A stretch of 64,000 bases of DNA from Streptomyces sp. DHE7-1 (GCA_016432725.1 JACJDG010000003.1:1984001-2048000), one strand, 5' to 3'. Counted from the first letter of the stretch, positions 17,858-30,276 are shown. Made by a program: numbers and translations. The notes: a model not told the origin generated them from the sequence alone.

Positions 17858-18815
17858 TGCGCGAAGGCGCACACCCGGGGCGGATCGCCGCATAACCGGC
17901 GCAGGAAACGTCCCGCGAGGCCGCACGGGCCCTCGTCCCCCGTGTCGCGCCCGGCGGGTTGGACGGAAGAGTACGACGAGGGAGCCGATCATCCAAGAGC
18001 CGGAACAGCTCGATCCCGACGGGTTCGAGGCGGAAGCCACCCGGCGTGACGCCGGGGTAGCGGAGAGCAGCCGGGCGAACCGGGGCTGGTGGGACCGCAA
18101 CGCGGACGAGTACCAGACCGAACACGGGACGTTCCTCGGTGACGACCGTTTCGTGTGGGGTCCGGAGGGCCTGGACGAGGTGGAGGCGGAGCTGCTGGGC
18201 CCGCCGGAGGAGCTGAAGGGCAAGGAGGTCCTGGAGATCGGGGCGGGCGCCGCCCAGTGCTCGCGCTGGCTGGCCGCCCAGGGTGCCCGGCCGGTGGCCC
18301 TGGACCTCTCGCACCGCCAGCTGCAGCACTCGCTGCGGATCGGCGGATCGATTCCGCTCGTCTGCGCCGACGCCGGCGCGCTGCCGTTCGCGGACGGCTC
18401 CTTCGACCTGGCCTGCTCCGCGTACGGGGCGCTGCCGTTCGTCGCCGATCCGCGGCTGGTGCTGCGCGAGGTGCGCCGGGTGCTGCGGCCGGGCGGCCGG
18501 TTCGTCTTCTCGGTGACGCACCCGATCCGCTGGGCGTTCCCGGACGAGCCCGGCCCTGAGGGGCTGTCGGTGTCCGCCTCCTACTTCGACCGCACGCCCT
18601 ACGTGGAGCAGGACGCGGAGGGCCGGGCGGTGTACGTCGAGCACCACAGAACGCTCGGGGACCGGGTGCGGGACGTCGTGGCCTCGGGGCTGCGCCTGGT
18701 GGACCTGGTGGAGCCGGAGTGGCCGGCGTGGAACACCTCGGAGTGGGGCGGCTGGTCCCCGTTGCGCGGGAACCTGATCCCGGGCACGGCGATCTTCGTG
18801 TGCGAGCGGGACTGA
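17850..18815 (+). CDS. SAM-dependent methyltransferase, class I
   Basis: Motif I VLEIGAGAAQCSRWLAAQG, then PVALDLSHRQLQHSL, VCADAGALPFADGSFDLACS and the post-III block VLREVRRVLRPGGRFVFSVTHP are typical of UbiE/Methyltransf_11-type enzymes. The substrate is unknown. The first 45 residues from ATG 17850 (Arg/Gly/Pro-rich) look non-coding and would overlap the rpsA promoter. The conserved part begins near IIQEPEQLDPDGFEAEA (about 17986) with no in-frame ATG or GTG close by, so the true start is unresolved. Confidence 0.8.
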   Translation: MVNARRRTPGADRRITGAGNVPRGRTGPRPPCRARRVGRKSTTREPIIQEPEQLDPDGFEAEATRRDAGVAESSRANRGWWDRNADEYQTEHGTFLGDDRFVWGPEGLDEVEAELLGPPEELKGKEVLEIGAGAAQCSRWLAAQGARPVALDLSHRQLQHSLRIGGSIPLVCADAGALPFADGSFDLACSAYGALPFVADPRLVLREVRRVLRPGGRFVFSVTHPIRWAFPDEPGPEGLSVSASYFDRTPYVEQDAEGRAVYVEHHRTLGDRVRDVVASGLRLVDLVEPEWPAWNTSEWGGWSPLRGNLIPGTAIFVCERD

Positions 18816-18933
18816 GCACGGCGTCCGTCCCGTCGTCCTGATGCGCGCGCGCAGGTACGCACGCGCGCAGGGCGGCTGCGCGTGCACGGCACGCGCGTGG
18901 AGGGCGTCCCGGCCGCCGTACGACACTGGGGGC

Positions 18934-21462
18934 GTGATCCGTGACGACGCCCTGGACGTGCTGCCCGTGCGGGCCGCCCTGCCCGCTCTGACCGACGCCC
19001 TGGACGCGGACGGCACGGCGGTCCTGGTGGCACCGCCCGGCACCGGCAAGACGACGCTGGTGCCGCTCGTGCTGGCGGGGCTGGTCGGCGGCGGCCCCGC
19101 GCGGCGTGTCGTGGTGGCCGAGCCGCGGCGGATCGCGGCGCGGGCGGCGGCCCGGCGGATGGCGTGGCTGCTCGGGGAGCGGACCGGCGGCAGCGTCGGC
19201 TACACGGTGCGCGGCGAGCGGGCCGTGGGACGGCACACGCGCGTGGAGGTCGTGACCACGGGTGTGCTGCTGCAGCGGCTGCAGCGGGACCAGGAGCTGG
19301 CGGGTGTGGACGTCGTGGTGCTCGACGAGTGCCACGAGCGGCATCTGGACGCCGACACGGTGGCCGCGTTCCTGTGGGACGTGCGGCAGGCGCTGCGCCC
19401 GGAGCTGCGTCTGGTGGCCGCCTCGGCGACCACGGACGCCCAGGGGTGGGCGCGGCTGCTGGGCGGGGCGCCGGTGGTGGAGGCGGCGGGCGTCGCGCAT
19501 CCGGTGGAGGTCGTGTGGGCACCTCCGGCGCGGCCCGTACGGCCGCCGCACGGGATGCGGGTGGATCCGGTGCTGCTCGCCCATGTGGCGTCGGTGGTGC
19601 GGCGGGCGCTGGCCGAGCGGGACGGGGACGTGCTGTGCTTCCTGCCCGGCGTGGGCGAGATCGCGCGCGTGGCCGGGCAGCTCGGGGATCTGGGCGCGGT
19701 GGACGTGCTCCAGGTGCACGGCCGGGCGCCGGCCGCCGTGCAGGACGCGGTGCTGGTGCCCGGGCAGCGGCGCCGGGTGGTGCTGGCGACGTCGGTGGCG
19801 GAGTCGTCGCTGACGGTGCCCGGGGTGCGGGTGGTGGTGGACTCGGGCCTGGCTCGGGAGCCGCGTGTGGATCACGCGCGCGGGCTGAGCGGTCTGGTGA
19901 CGGTGCGGGCGTCGCGGGCGGCCGGGCGGCAGCGGGCGGGGCGGGCCGGCCGTGAGGCGCCGGGGGTGGTGTACCGGTGCTGGACGGAGGCTGAGGACGG
20001 CCGGCTGACGGCTTTTCCGGCGCCGGAGATCAAGGTGGCCGACCTGACGGCGTTCGCCCTCCAGGCGGCCTGCTGGGGTGATCCCGACGCCTCGGGGCTG
20101 GCGTTGCTGGACCCGCCGCCGGGGGGCGCGATGGCGGCGGCGCGGGAGGTGCTGACGGCCGTGGGCGCGGTGGATGCCGCGGGGCGGGCCACCGGGCTCG
20201 GGGTGCGGCTGGGCCGGCTGGGGGTGCATCCGCGGCTGGGGCGGGCGCTGCTGGACACCGCGGGCCGGGGCGCGGAGGCCGTCGCCCTGCTCTCCGAGGA
20301 GGTGCCGAGGGAGTACGGGGACGATCTCGCCGGGGCGCTGCGGCGTGCCCGGCGCGGCGGTGACGCGTACGCGGGGCGGTGGGCGGCGGAGGTGCGGCGG
20401 CTGCGGGCCGTCTCGGCGGATTCCTCGCCGGCCGCCGGTGATCACGGTGCGCGGGCGGGTGCCGGGGCCGCTTCCGGCTCGGGGTCCGGGGCGGACGGGC
20501 TGGTCGGGCCGACCGTGGCTCTGGCGTTTCCGGAGCGGGTCGCGAGGCTGGACGGCGGTTCGTATCTCATGGTGTCCGGGACGCGGGCCGAGCCGGTCGA
20601 GGGGTCGGAGCTGACCGGCGCGCCGTGGATCGTCGTCGCCGTCGCCGACCGGGCGGCCGGGAAGGGCCACGCGCGCGTGCGGCTCGGGGCGGCGGTCTCC
20701 GAGGAGGTGGCCCGGGCCGCGGCGGGCGCGCTGTTGGCGGAGCGGGACGAGGTGCGCTGGTCCGGCGGGGATGTCGTGGCCCGGCATGTCGAACGTCTGG
20801 GGGCCGTGGAGCTGGCCGTGAGGCCGCTGAAGGATCCCGCTGCGGCGCTCGTGCGTGCGGCCCTGCTCGACGGTCTGCGGGAGGAGGGGCCGGGTCTGCT
20901 GCGCTGGTCGGCCGAGGCGGCGGCGCTGCGGCAGCGGCTGGCGTTTCTGCGGTCGCATGCCGGGGAGCCGTGGCCGGAGGTGTCGGACGAGGCGCTGCAC
21001 GCGCGCGTGGACGAGTGGCTGGAGCCGGAGCTGAGCCGGGCGCGGCGGCGGGCGGACCTCGGGCGGATCGACGCCGGGCAGGCGCTGGCGCGGCTGCTGC
21101 CGTGGGCGAGCGGGGACGCGGCGCGGCTGGACGAGCTGGCGCCGGAGCGGATCACCGTGCCGAGCGGGTCCAGGATCCGGATCGACTACCGGGATCCGGA
21201 GCGGCCGGTCCTCGCCGTGAAGCTGCAGGAGATGTTCGGGCTGCGCGAGACTCCGGCCGTGGCGGGGGTGCCGCTGCTGGTGCATCTGCTGTCGCCGGCC
21301 GGGCGGCCCGCCGCCGTCACGGCGGACCTGGCCTCGTTCTGGCGGGACGGCTACCGGGGCGTGCGCGCCGAGCTGCGCGGGCGGTATCCGAAGCATCCGT
21401 GGCCCGAGGACCCGGCGACCGCGGAGCCCACACGGCACACCAACGCGCGGCTCAGGCGCTGA
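18934..21462 (+). CDS. hrpB: ATP-dependent helicase HrpB
   Basis: An 842-residue DExH-box helicase. Walker A VAPPGTGKTTLVP (residues about 31-44), EPRRIAARAAARRMA (motif Ia), DECHE (about 131-135, motif II), SATTDA (motif III), LATSVAESSLTVPGV (motif V) and the motif VI region with RAGRAGREAPGVVY. A C-terminal HrpB-specific domain ends SFWRDGYRGVRAELRGRYPKHPWPEDP. GTG 18934 follows GGGGG; the upstream frame is Arg/Ala-rich and unlikely. The cellular RNA substrate of HrpB is not established. Intact and isolated. Confidence 0.93.
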   Translation: MIRDDALDVLPVRAALPALTDALDADGTAVLVAPPGTGKTTLVPLVLAGLVGGGPARRVVVAEPRRIAARAAARRMAWLLGERTGGSVGYTVRGERAVGRHTRVEVVTTGVLLQRLQRDQELAGVDVVVLDECHERHLDADTVAAFLWDVRQALRPELRLVAASATTDAQGWARLLGGAPVVEAAGVAHPVEVVWAPPARPVRPPHGMRVDPVLLAHVASVVRRALAERDGDVLCFLPGVGEIARVAGQLGDLGAVDVLQVHGRAPAAVQDAVLVPGQRRRVVLATSVAESSLTVPGVRVVVDSGLAREPRVDHARGLSGLVTVRASRAAGRQRAGRAGREAPGVVYRCWTEAEDGRLTAFPAPEIKVADLTAFALQAACWGDPDASGLALLDPPPGGAMAAAREVLTAVGAVDAAGRATGLGVRLGRLGVHPRLGRALLDTAGRGAEAVALLSEEVPREYGDDLAGALRRARRGGDAYAGRWAAEVRRLRAVSADSSPAAGDHGARAGAGAASGSGSGADGLVGPTVALAFPERVARLDGGSYLMVSGTRAEPVEGSELTGAPWIVVAVADRAAGKGHARVRLGAAVSEEVARAAAGALLAERDEVRWSGGDVVARHVERLGAVELAVRPLKDPAAALVRAALLDGLREEGPGLLRWSAEAAALRQRLAFLRSHAGEPWPEVSDEALHARVDEWLEPELSRARRRADLGRIDAGQALARLLPWASGDAARLDELAPERITVPSGSRIRIDYRDPERPVLAVKLQEMFGLRETPAVAGVPLLVHLLSPAGRPAAVTADLASFWRDGYRGVRAELRGRYPKHPWPEDPATAEPTRHTNARLRR

Positions 21463-21486
21463 CCGCCGGTGCGGCGCGTGGTGCGC

Positions 21487-21524
21487 CGAGGGCGCCCGTC
21501 CGCCGGAGCGGAGGGGCGCCCTCG
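21487..21524. terminator. Bidirectional terminator
   Basis: An 11-bp perfect stem (CGAGGGCGCCC with GGGCGCCCTCG) and a 16-base loop, between the convergent hrpB and transglycosylase genes. Confidence 0.75.
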
Positions 21525-21555
21525 TCGTGCTGTGCGGGCCGTGCGGTGCGTGCCG

Positions 21556-23298
21556 TCAGGAGGTCGCCGACGGGCTCGGTGAGGGGCTCGCCGAGGCGTC
21601 GGCGGCGGCGACCTTCAGCTCGACGGTGACGGTGCCGCCGCCGGGGGTGGTGACCCGGAGCAGGTAGGTGCCGGTGGTGTCGTCGGCGTACAGGGCGGGC
21701 AGCGTGAGCCGGCCCTCGGCGTCGGTCCTGAGGCCGGTGAGGGTGCGGACGGACTTGCCGTCGGCGTCCTTGAAGTAGGGGCCCTTGTCGTTCTCGGTGG
21801 CGTCGTCGTCGGCCTTGATCAGGGTGGCGGTGGCCGTGACCCGGTCGGCGGCGGCGCCCTTGTACGTCGCCTTCAGCTGGATCCGCTCGGCGAACTCGCC
21901 GCCGGGGGTGCAGGTCATCGCGGTGTCGCCGGTGCGGGTGAGGGTGTCGGCGGCGCGGGCGGTGACGGTGGCGGTGTAGGCGACGCTCTTGACCTGGTGG
22001 CCGACGACCGCGGTGGTGATCTTGAAGTCGCCGGTCTTCTCGCCGGCCTGGAGGGCCGGTGCGAGCGCCACGCCCTTGGCGTCGGTGGCGACGGTGGCGA
22101 CCTTCTCGCCTCCGGCGAAGGTGGCGTCGGTGTCGCCGGTGAGGGTGAACCGGACCCTGACCTTGGCGACGGCCGTGCCGGCCTTGGTCTCGGCGCGGGT
22201 GCCGATGCGCTGTGCGAACGCGTCGCCGGCCATGGCGGTGAGCTGCGCGGTGCCCGCGTCCTCGAGGTGGTCCACGGTGTCGGACGGGGTGGGCTGCGTC
22301 GGCGGGACGGGCGGCTTGGGCGGCCGGGGGTCGGGGCTCTCGCTGCCGCCGCCCGGCTGGTGCGGCTTCGGGTGGGGCTTGGGGTCCGGCTCGTGGCCAG
22401 GCTTCGTGCCCGGCGGGTCGGACGGTGCCGGGGTGTGGGTGCGCGGGGTGCCGTCGTCGCTGCGGTGGCCGGGCACGCCGCCGGAGCCGTCGGGCACGGA
22501 GTGGGTGCCCTTGCGGTAGTACTGAAGCCAGTTGAGGACCAGGTTCAGGTAGTCCTGCGAGTTGTTGTAGCTGAGGATCGCGCTGTGCAGGCCGGGCTCG
22601 GTGGACATGTCCCAGTCGTTGCGGCACAGGTAGTGGCCCGCGGCGAGCGCGGCGTCGTAGACGTTGTTCGGGTCCGCCGCGCCGTCGGCGTTGCCGTCGC
22701 GGCCGGCCCACGCCCAGGTGGACGGGATGAACTGCATCGGGCCGATGGCCTGGTCGTAGTGGCTGTTGCCGTCGTACCGGCCGTGGTCGGTGTCCTTGAT
22801 GAGCGCGAAGCCGTTGCCGTCGAGCTGCGGGCCGAGGATCCGGCCGATCGTGGTGCCGTCCGCGTCGACGCGGCCGCCGCGGGCCTGACCGGACTCCACC
22901 TTGCCGATGGCGGCCAGGAGTTGCCAGGGCAGGTTGCAGCCCGGCTTGGACGAGCGCAGCTCGGCCTCGGCCTTCTTGTAGGCGTCGAGGACGGTCGCGG
23001 GGATGCCCGCCTCCGCCTCGCTGCGGGCGACGGGGTCACCGTCGCCGGCCGTCGACGAGGGGCTGGGGTTGGGGCTCTTCAGCGGCGGGAGGTCCGTGTA
23101 GTACGGCGAGTTGCCGGTGGCGTTGCCGTCGATGGCGGCGTCGGGTGCGGGACTGCTGGAGCCGGCCGCGGCCGGTCTTCCCTGGTCGTCGCCGGCCGCT
23201 CCCGGAGCCTGGGACGCGGACAGTGCGGCGACCGCCGCCGCCGCCACGGCCGTGGTCGCCGCTCCCTTGCGCAGCCGCCTGCCGAAATGCGCCGCCAT
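21556..23298 (-). CDS. Secreted lytic transglycosylase with Ig-like repeats
   Basis: A 580-residue exported protein. An N-terminal signal (MAAHFGRRLRKGAATTAVAA with an Ala-rich core ending ..GAAGD) is followed by a Pro/Ser linker. The MltB-type SLT domain at about 110-250 shows LPWQLLAAIGKVESGQARGG, YDQAIGPMQFIPSTWAWAGR (catalytic Glu in VESG) and NNVYDAALAAGHYLCRNDWD. A long Pro/Gly/His spacer then leads to two similar beta domains (about 345-430 and 440-570, each with ATVA or ATATLIK strands), probably Ig-like wall-attachment modules, and an SPSPSPSATS tail. It cleaves peptidoglycan between MurNAc and GlcNAc to give anhydro ends. Confidence 0.9.
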   Translation of the reverse strand: MAAHFGRRLRKGAATTAVAAAAVAALSASQAPGAAGDDQGRPAAAGSSSPAPDAAIDGNATGNSPYYTDLPPLKSPNPSPSSTAGDGDPVARSEAEAGIPATVLDAYKKAEAELRSSKPGCNLPWQLLAAIGKVESGQARGGRVDADGTTIGRILGPQLDGNGFALIKDTDHGRYDGNSHYDQAIGPMQFIPSTWAWAGRDGNADGAADPNNVYDAALAAGHYLCRNDWDMSTEPGLHSAILSYNNSQDYLNLVLNWLQYYRKGTHSVPDGSGGVPGHRSDDGTPRTHTPAPSDPPGTKPGHEPDPKPHPKPHQPGGGSESPDPRPPKPPVPPTQPTPSDTVDHLEDAGTAQLTAMAGDAFAQRIGTRAETKAGTAVAKVRVRFTLTGDTDATFAGGEKVATVATDAKGVALAPALQAGEKTGDFKITTAVVGHQVKSVAYTATVTARAADTLTRTGDTAMTCTPGGEFAERIQLKATYKGAAADRVTATATLIKADDDATENDKGPYFKDADGKSVRTLTGLRTDAEGRLTLPALYADDTTGTYLLRVTTPGGGTVTVELKVAAADASASPSPSPSATS

Positions 23299-23620
23299 AG
23301 AGTGAACCCCTCCCGTGGACGCGTGCCGCGTCCGTCTCCGTCTGTCTGCCTCGCTCTGGTGTGACGGTCGACCCGGTGCTCTGGTTGCCCCCGCTTTCCG
23401 CCTTTCCGTACGTGCGACGGGTGTGCGACCGTGCCGCCCGGCACGGCAACCCAGGTGACCCTACGACAACTTGCTTGCCGGGGCACCCGTTCGCGTCCGC
23501 TTTTCACCGGTTGGCCGCCGATGCCGGGCCGCGGGGAGCACGGACGGCGCCGACGCATACTGGACCGGATGTGATCACAGGCCGCGACGCCGTGGCCGAC
23601 GACCGCCCGAGGGGGCCCAG

Positions 23621-24477
23621 TTGCCGTTCACACTCAGCCACGCGGCGGCCGTTCTGCCCGCCGTCCGCCGGGACGGCGGCGGCCGGGGCCGGCTGGTGCC
23701 CGCGGTGCTCGTGGCGGGGTCCTTCGCCCCCGACGTCACCTACTACGCGGCGAGTGTCCGGCGGGACGCGATGGAGTTCGGGACGGTCACGCACTCCCTG
23801 CCGGGGGTGGCCGGCGTGGACGTCCTGATCGCCTGGTCGCTGGTGGGACTGTGGCTGTTCGTGCGGGAGCCGCTGGTGGCGCTGCTCCCCGGGCCCGCCA
23901 GGGGCGGCCGGCCGCTCTGCTGCGGTGCGGTGCGCCACGCGCGCGCGTACGGGCCGGGCGGGTGCTGTGGTGGTACGTGTCGGCGGCGCTCGGGGCGCTG
24001 ACGCACGTCGTGTGGGACGCGTTCACGCACCACGACCGGTGGGGGTCGCGGCTGCTGCCGGGGCTCGGCGGGGTGGTGGCGGGCCTGCCGCGCTACACGT
24101 GGCTGCAGTACGGCTCGTCCGCGGTGGCGGCCGTGGTGATCGCCGTGTTCCTGGTGGGGGCGGTGCGGCGGGCGCCCGCCGGGGAGCCTGCGGGGGTGCC
24201 CGCGCTGTCGTTCCGGGACCGGTGGTGGGCGGCGGCCGTGATCGGGGGCTGTGCCCTGGCGGGGGCGGTGCAGCGGGCGGTGCGCTGGTGGGCGTACCGG
24301 GGTGCGTCCGTGCGGCCGCTGGATCTGGTGCCGACGCTGTGCTTCGGGGTGGGTGCCGGGCTGCTGCTGGGAGTGCTGCTGTACGCGGCCGGGGTCAGGG
24401 TGTGGCGTCCGGTCGGGGTTCCGGGCGGTCCTGGTGGGGTGGCCGGTGCGGGCCGGGACCGGTCGGCGGTTCGGTGA
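23621..24477 (+). CDS. DUF4184 membrane protein (apparent frameshift)
   Basis: About 285 residues after repair. It starts at TTG 23621 (read PFTLSHAAAVLPAVRRD, the family hallmark), preceded by GAGGGGG at 5 bases. FAPDVTYYA, FGTVTHSLPGVAGVD and, in the second frame, ALTHVVWDAFTHHDRWGSRL carry the conserved His/Asp residues. At least five membrane helices. One extra G at 23901-23904 joins the two parts. DUF4184 proteins are integral-membrane and possibly metal-dependent hydrolases; no activity is proven. The end overlaps the converging gene by about 80 bases. Confidence 0.8.
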
Positions 24478-24802
24478 GGGCGGCCACGAAGACGGTGAGG
24501 GTGCGTCTGGGGCGGGTCCGGGGGATCGCGGTGAGCAGCAGCGCCAGGTAGGCGCGGGTGAGGTCCGCCCAGGCGCGCCGGTCGGCGGCGCGGCGGAGGC
24601 GGGCGCGGGGCCGGCGCAGCAGGCCGGCCGCGGCCGCTCGGGCGGCTGCGGCAGGGTCGACGGGGATGCGGGCGGTGCTTGCGCCGGCCGCGAGGGCCGG
24701 GACCGGCGAGGCGGCGGTGGCCGGGCCCGAGGCGCTGCCGGCCTCGGCCCTGGTGCCGTCGCGTACCTCGGGTGTCCGGCGGTGGAGCATGCGTATACCC
24801 AT
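24395..24802 (-). CDS. Hypothetical Ala/Arg-rich protein
   Basis: A 135-residue frame beginning MGIRMLHRRTPEVRDGTRAE with a central AAARAAAAGLLRRPRARLRRA and a possible helix LTRAYLALLLTAIP. No ribosome-binding site is obvious and the last 80 bases overlap the DUF4184 gene tail to tail. Composition matches real Streptomyces genes and the polA-DUF4184 gap would otherwise be about 530 bases. I recognise no family. Confidence 0.4.
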   Translation of the reverse strand: MGIRMLHRRTPEVRDGTRAEAGSASGPATAASPVPALAAGASTARIPVDPAAAARAAAAGLLRRPRARLRRAADRRAWADLTRAYLALLLTAIPRTRPRRTLTVFVAALTEPPTGPGPHRPPHQDRPEPRPDATP

Positions 24803-25011
24803 GTCCGCAGTGTTGCGGCTGCGGGCGGTGGGGTGCGTTCTGGCGGGGTCCACGTGAGTGACGGACCCCGCCGGGGTTCCGCCGGTCAGGGGTGCCGGTG
24901 CCGGGGCGCCGCCCGGGGAGGGACGCGGTGCGTGTGCCACCGCGTCCCCGTGCGGGCTCCGGGCTGCCGGGGCCGGGGTGCCGTCCGCTCGGGGCGGACG
25001 CCGGCCGGGGG

Positions 25012-27735
25012 TCAGTGCGCCGCCGACTCCCAGTCGCGGCCCACGCCCACCGAGACGTCGAGCGGGGCCCGCAGCCGGACGGCGCCGGCCATCTCGCGGC
25101 GGACGAGTTCCTCCGTGGCCGCGCGCTCGCCGGGGGCGATCTCCAGCACGATTTCGTCGTGCACCTGCAGGAGCAGGCGGGACTTCAGGTCCGCCTCGCG
25201 CAGGGCCCGGTCGACGTCGAGCATGGCGATCTTGACGATGTCGGCGGCGGTGCCCTGGATGGGGGCGTTGAGGGCCATGCGTTCGGCGGCCTCGCGGCGC
25301 TGGCGGTTGTCGCTGTTGAGGTCGGGGAGGTAGCGGCGGCGCCCGAAGAGCGTCGCGGTGTAGCCCGTGGCCCGTGCCTCGTCGACGACCCGGCGCAGGT
25401 AGTCGCGTACGCCGCCGAACCGCTCGAAGTAGGTGTCCATCAGGCCGCGGGCCTCGGCCGCCTCGATGTTCAGCTGCTGGGAGAGGCCGAAGGCGGACAG
25501 ACCGTAGGCCAGGCCGTACGACATGGCCTTGATCTTGCGGCGCATCTCCGCGTCGACCGCGTCCCGGCCGACGGAGAAGACCTGGGAGGCGACGGTGGTG
25601 TGCAGGTCCTCGCCCGTGGTGAACGCCTCGATCAGGCCCTCGTCCTCGGAGAGGTGGGCCATGACGCGCAGCTCGATCTGACTGTAGTCGGCGGTCATCA
25701 GGGACTCGAAGCCCTCGCCGACCACGAAGCCGCGGCGGATCGCCCGGCCCTCGTCGGTGCGGACCGGGATGTTCTGCAGGTTCGGGTCCGTGGACGACAG
25801 CCGGCCGGTCGCGGCCACCGTCTGGTTGAACGTGGTGTGGATGCGGCCGTCCGCGGCGATGGTCTTGATCAGGCCTTCGACGGTGACCCGCAGCTTCGCC
25901 TGCTCGCGGTGCCGGAGCATGATCACCGGCAGTTCGTTGTCGGTCTGGGTGGCGAGCCAGGCCAGGGCGTCGGCGTCGGTGGTGTAGCCGGTCTTGGTCT
26001 TCTTCGTCCTGGGCAGGGCCAGCTCGCCGAAGAGGACTTCCTGGAGCTGCTTGGGCGAGCCGAGGTTGAACTCGCGGCCGGCGGCTGCGTGGGCCTCCTT
26101 CACGGCCTGCTGCACGGCGCCCGCGAACGTCTGCTCCATCGCCTCGAGGTGGGCGCGGTCGGCGGCGATGCCGTCGCGCTCCATGCGGGCGAGCAGGGCG
26201 GAGGTGGGCAGCTCCATGTCCCGCAGCAGGTCGGCGGCGCCGACCTCGTCGAGGCGGCCCTCGAAGGCCTCGCCCAGGTCGAGGACGGCGCGGGCCTGGA
26301 TCATCAGGGCCTCCGCCTCGGCGCCCTCGTCCGCGCCGAAGGCGAGCTGGCCGTCGGCCGCCGCGGCGGGGGCCAGTTCCCGGTGCAGGTACTCCAGCGA
26401 CAGCGCGTCCAGGTCGAAGGAGCGGCGGCCCGGCTTGACCAGGTAGGCGGCGAGCGCGGTGTCCATGGCGACGCCCTCGACGCGCCAGCCGTGCTCGGCG
26501 AGGACCCGCATGGCGCCCTTGGCGTTGTGCAGGACCTTCGGGCGGCCGGCGTCGGCGAGCCAGCCGGCGAAGGCGCGCTCGTCGGCCTCGTCCAGCTCGG
26601 CCGGGTCGAACCAGGCGGCGGCCCCGCCGGCCGCGGCGAGGGCGACCTCGGCGACCGAGCCGGTGCCCAGCGCCCAGGTGCCGACCGTGGCGACGCCCAG
26701 GGACGCGGTGCCGTGTTCGGCGAGCCAGCCGGCCAGCTCGCCGGTGCGCAGGATCGTGCCGTCGAGCTCCACGCCCTCCGCCACGACCGGGGTGGCCTCG
26801 GCCTCCTCGGAGCCCGGGTCGACGGCGAAGAGCCGCTCGCGCAGCGACGGGTTGCGGATCTCCAGGGTGTCCAGGACCATCGCGACGGTCTTGCGGTCGT
26901 ACGGCGCCCGCTCCAGGTCGGTGACCGTCTTCGGCAGCTCGACCTGGCGCTCCAGCTCGGTGAGGAGCCGGTTCAGCTTCACCGACTCCAGGTGGTCGCG
27001 CAGGTTCTGGCCCGCCTTGCCCTTGACCTCCTCGACGCGCTCGACCAGCTCCGCGAACGAGCCGAACTGGTTGATCCACTTCGCGGCGGTCTTCTCGCCG
27101 ACGCCGGGGATGCCGGGGAGGTTGTCGGACGGGTCGCCGCGCAGGGCGGCGAAGTCCGGGTACTGGGCGGGCGTCAGCCCGTACTTCTCGAAAACCTTCT
27201 CCGGGGTGAACCGGGTCAGCTCCGAGACGCCCTTCGTCGGGTAGAGCACGGTCGTGTGCTCGCTGACGAGCTGGAAGGAGTCGCGGTCACCGGTGACGAT
27301 CAGCACCTCGAAGCCCTCGGCCTCGGCCTGGGTGGCGAGGGTGGCGATGACGTCGTCCGCCTCGAAGCCGTCGACGGCGAAGCGCTGCGCGTGCATGGCG
27401 TCGAGCAGCTCGCCGATCAGCTCGACCTGCCCCTTGAACTCGTCGGGGGTCTTGGAGCGGTTCGCCTTGTACTCGGTGAACCGCTCCGAGCGCCAGGTCT
27501 TGCGGGAGACGTCGAAGGCCACCGCGAAGTGCGTGGGCGCCTCGTCACGCAGGGTGTTGGCCAGCATCGACGCGAAACCGTAGATCGCGTTCGTCGGCTG
27601 GCCCGTCGCGGTGGTGAAGTTCTCCGCGGGCAGCGCGAAGAACGCGCGGTAGGCCAGCGAGTGCCCGTCCATGAGCATCAGCCGGGGACGGCCGCCGGGG
27701 TTGCTGTCGGTCTTCTTCGATGCTGTCTCTGCCAC
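25012..27735 (-). CDS. polA: DNA polymerase I
   Basis: A 907-residue repair and Okazaki-processing polymerase. The 5'-3' exonuclease occupies about 1-310 (LMLMDGHSLAYRAFFALP, GFEADDVIATLA, TGDRDSFQL, GDPSDNLPGIPGVGEKTA). A degenerate 3'-5' exonuclease region follows (about 330-520) without the usual DxE metal residues, as in other actinobacteria. The polymerase domain shows GREFNLGSPKQLQEVLF, TADYSQIELRVMAHLSEDEG (motif A), RRKIKAMSYGLAYGLSAFGL (O helix) and LLQVHDEIVLE (motif C). GTG 27735 (VAETASKKTDSNPGGRPRL) gives a length normal for Streptomyces. Intact; divergent from the oxidoreductase. Confidence 0.97.
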   Translation of the reverse strand: MAETASKKTDSNPGGRPRLMLMDGHSLAYRAFFALPAENFTTATGQPTNAIYGFASMLANTLRDEAPTHFAVAFDVSRKTWRSERFTEYKANRSKTPDEFKGQVELIGELLDAMHAQRFAVDGFEADDVIATLATQAEAEGFEVLIVTGDRDSFQLVSEHTTVLYPTKGVSELTRFTPEKVFEKYGLTPAQYPDFAALRGDPSDNLPGIPGVGEKTAAKWINQFGSFAELVERVEEVKGKAGQNLRDHLESVKLNRLLTELERQVELPKTVTDLERAPYDRKTVAMVLDTLEIRNPSLRERLFAVDPGSEEAEATPVVAEGVELDGTILRTGELAGWLAEHGTASLGVATVGTWALGTGSVAEVALAAAGGAAAWFDPAELDEADERAFAGWLADAGRPKVLHNAKGAMRVLAEHGWRVEGVAMDTALAAYLVKPGRRSFDLDALSLEYLHRELAPAAAADGQLAFGADEGAEAEALMIQARAVLDLGEAFEGRLDEVGAADLLRDMELPTSALLARMERDGIAADRAHLEAMEQTFAGAVQQAVKEAHAAAGREFNLGSPKQLQEVLFGELALPRTKKTKTGYTTDADALAWLATQTDNELPVIMLRHREQAKLRVTVEGLIKTIAADGRIHTTFNQTVAATGRLSSTDPNLQNIPVRTDEGRAIRRGFVVGEGFESLMTADYSQIELRVMAHLSEDEGLIEAFTTGEDLHTTVASQVFSVGRDAVDAEMRRKIKAMSYGLAYGLSAFGLSQQLNIEAAEARGLMDTYFERFGGVRDYLRRVVDEARATGYTATLFGRRRYLPDLNSDNRQRREAAERMALNAPIQGTAADIVKIAMLDVDRALREADLKSRLLLQVHDEIVLEIAPGERAATEELVRREMAGAVRLRAPLDVSVGVGRDWESAAH

Positions 27736-27922
27736 GTCCCCGATCCTGCCACGCCCCACCGACAGCCGGGACCGGCCCGCTCCGCGGCGGACGCCCGAGG
27801 AGGCCGCGCCGCCGCCCCGGGAGGCCGCGCGGACGGCCGGTACGCCCGCCCCGGCCCGCTGTCGGCGCCCCGTGGGAGGATCGGCGGCGTACGTCACACA
27901 CGCAGTCGAAGGGGAGCGGGCG

Positions 27923-30276
<2,354 letters not shown>

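Noticed and set aside
17989..21438. 1149-residue open frame on the minus strand opposite hrpB
   Set aside because: Pure shadow of the methyltransferase and helicase genes: composition is H/R/P repeats, there is no domain, and the plus-strand proteins are clear family members.
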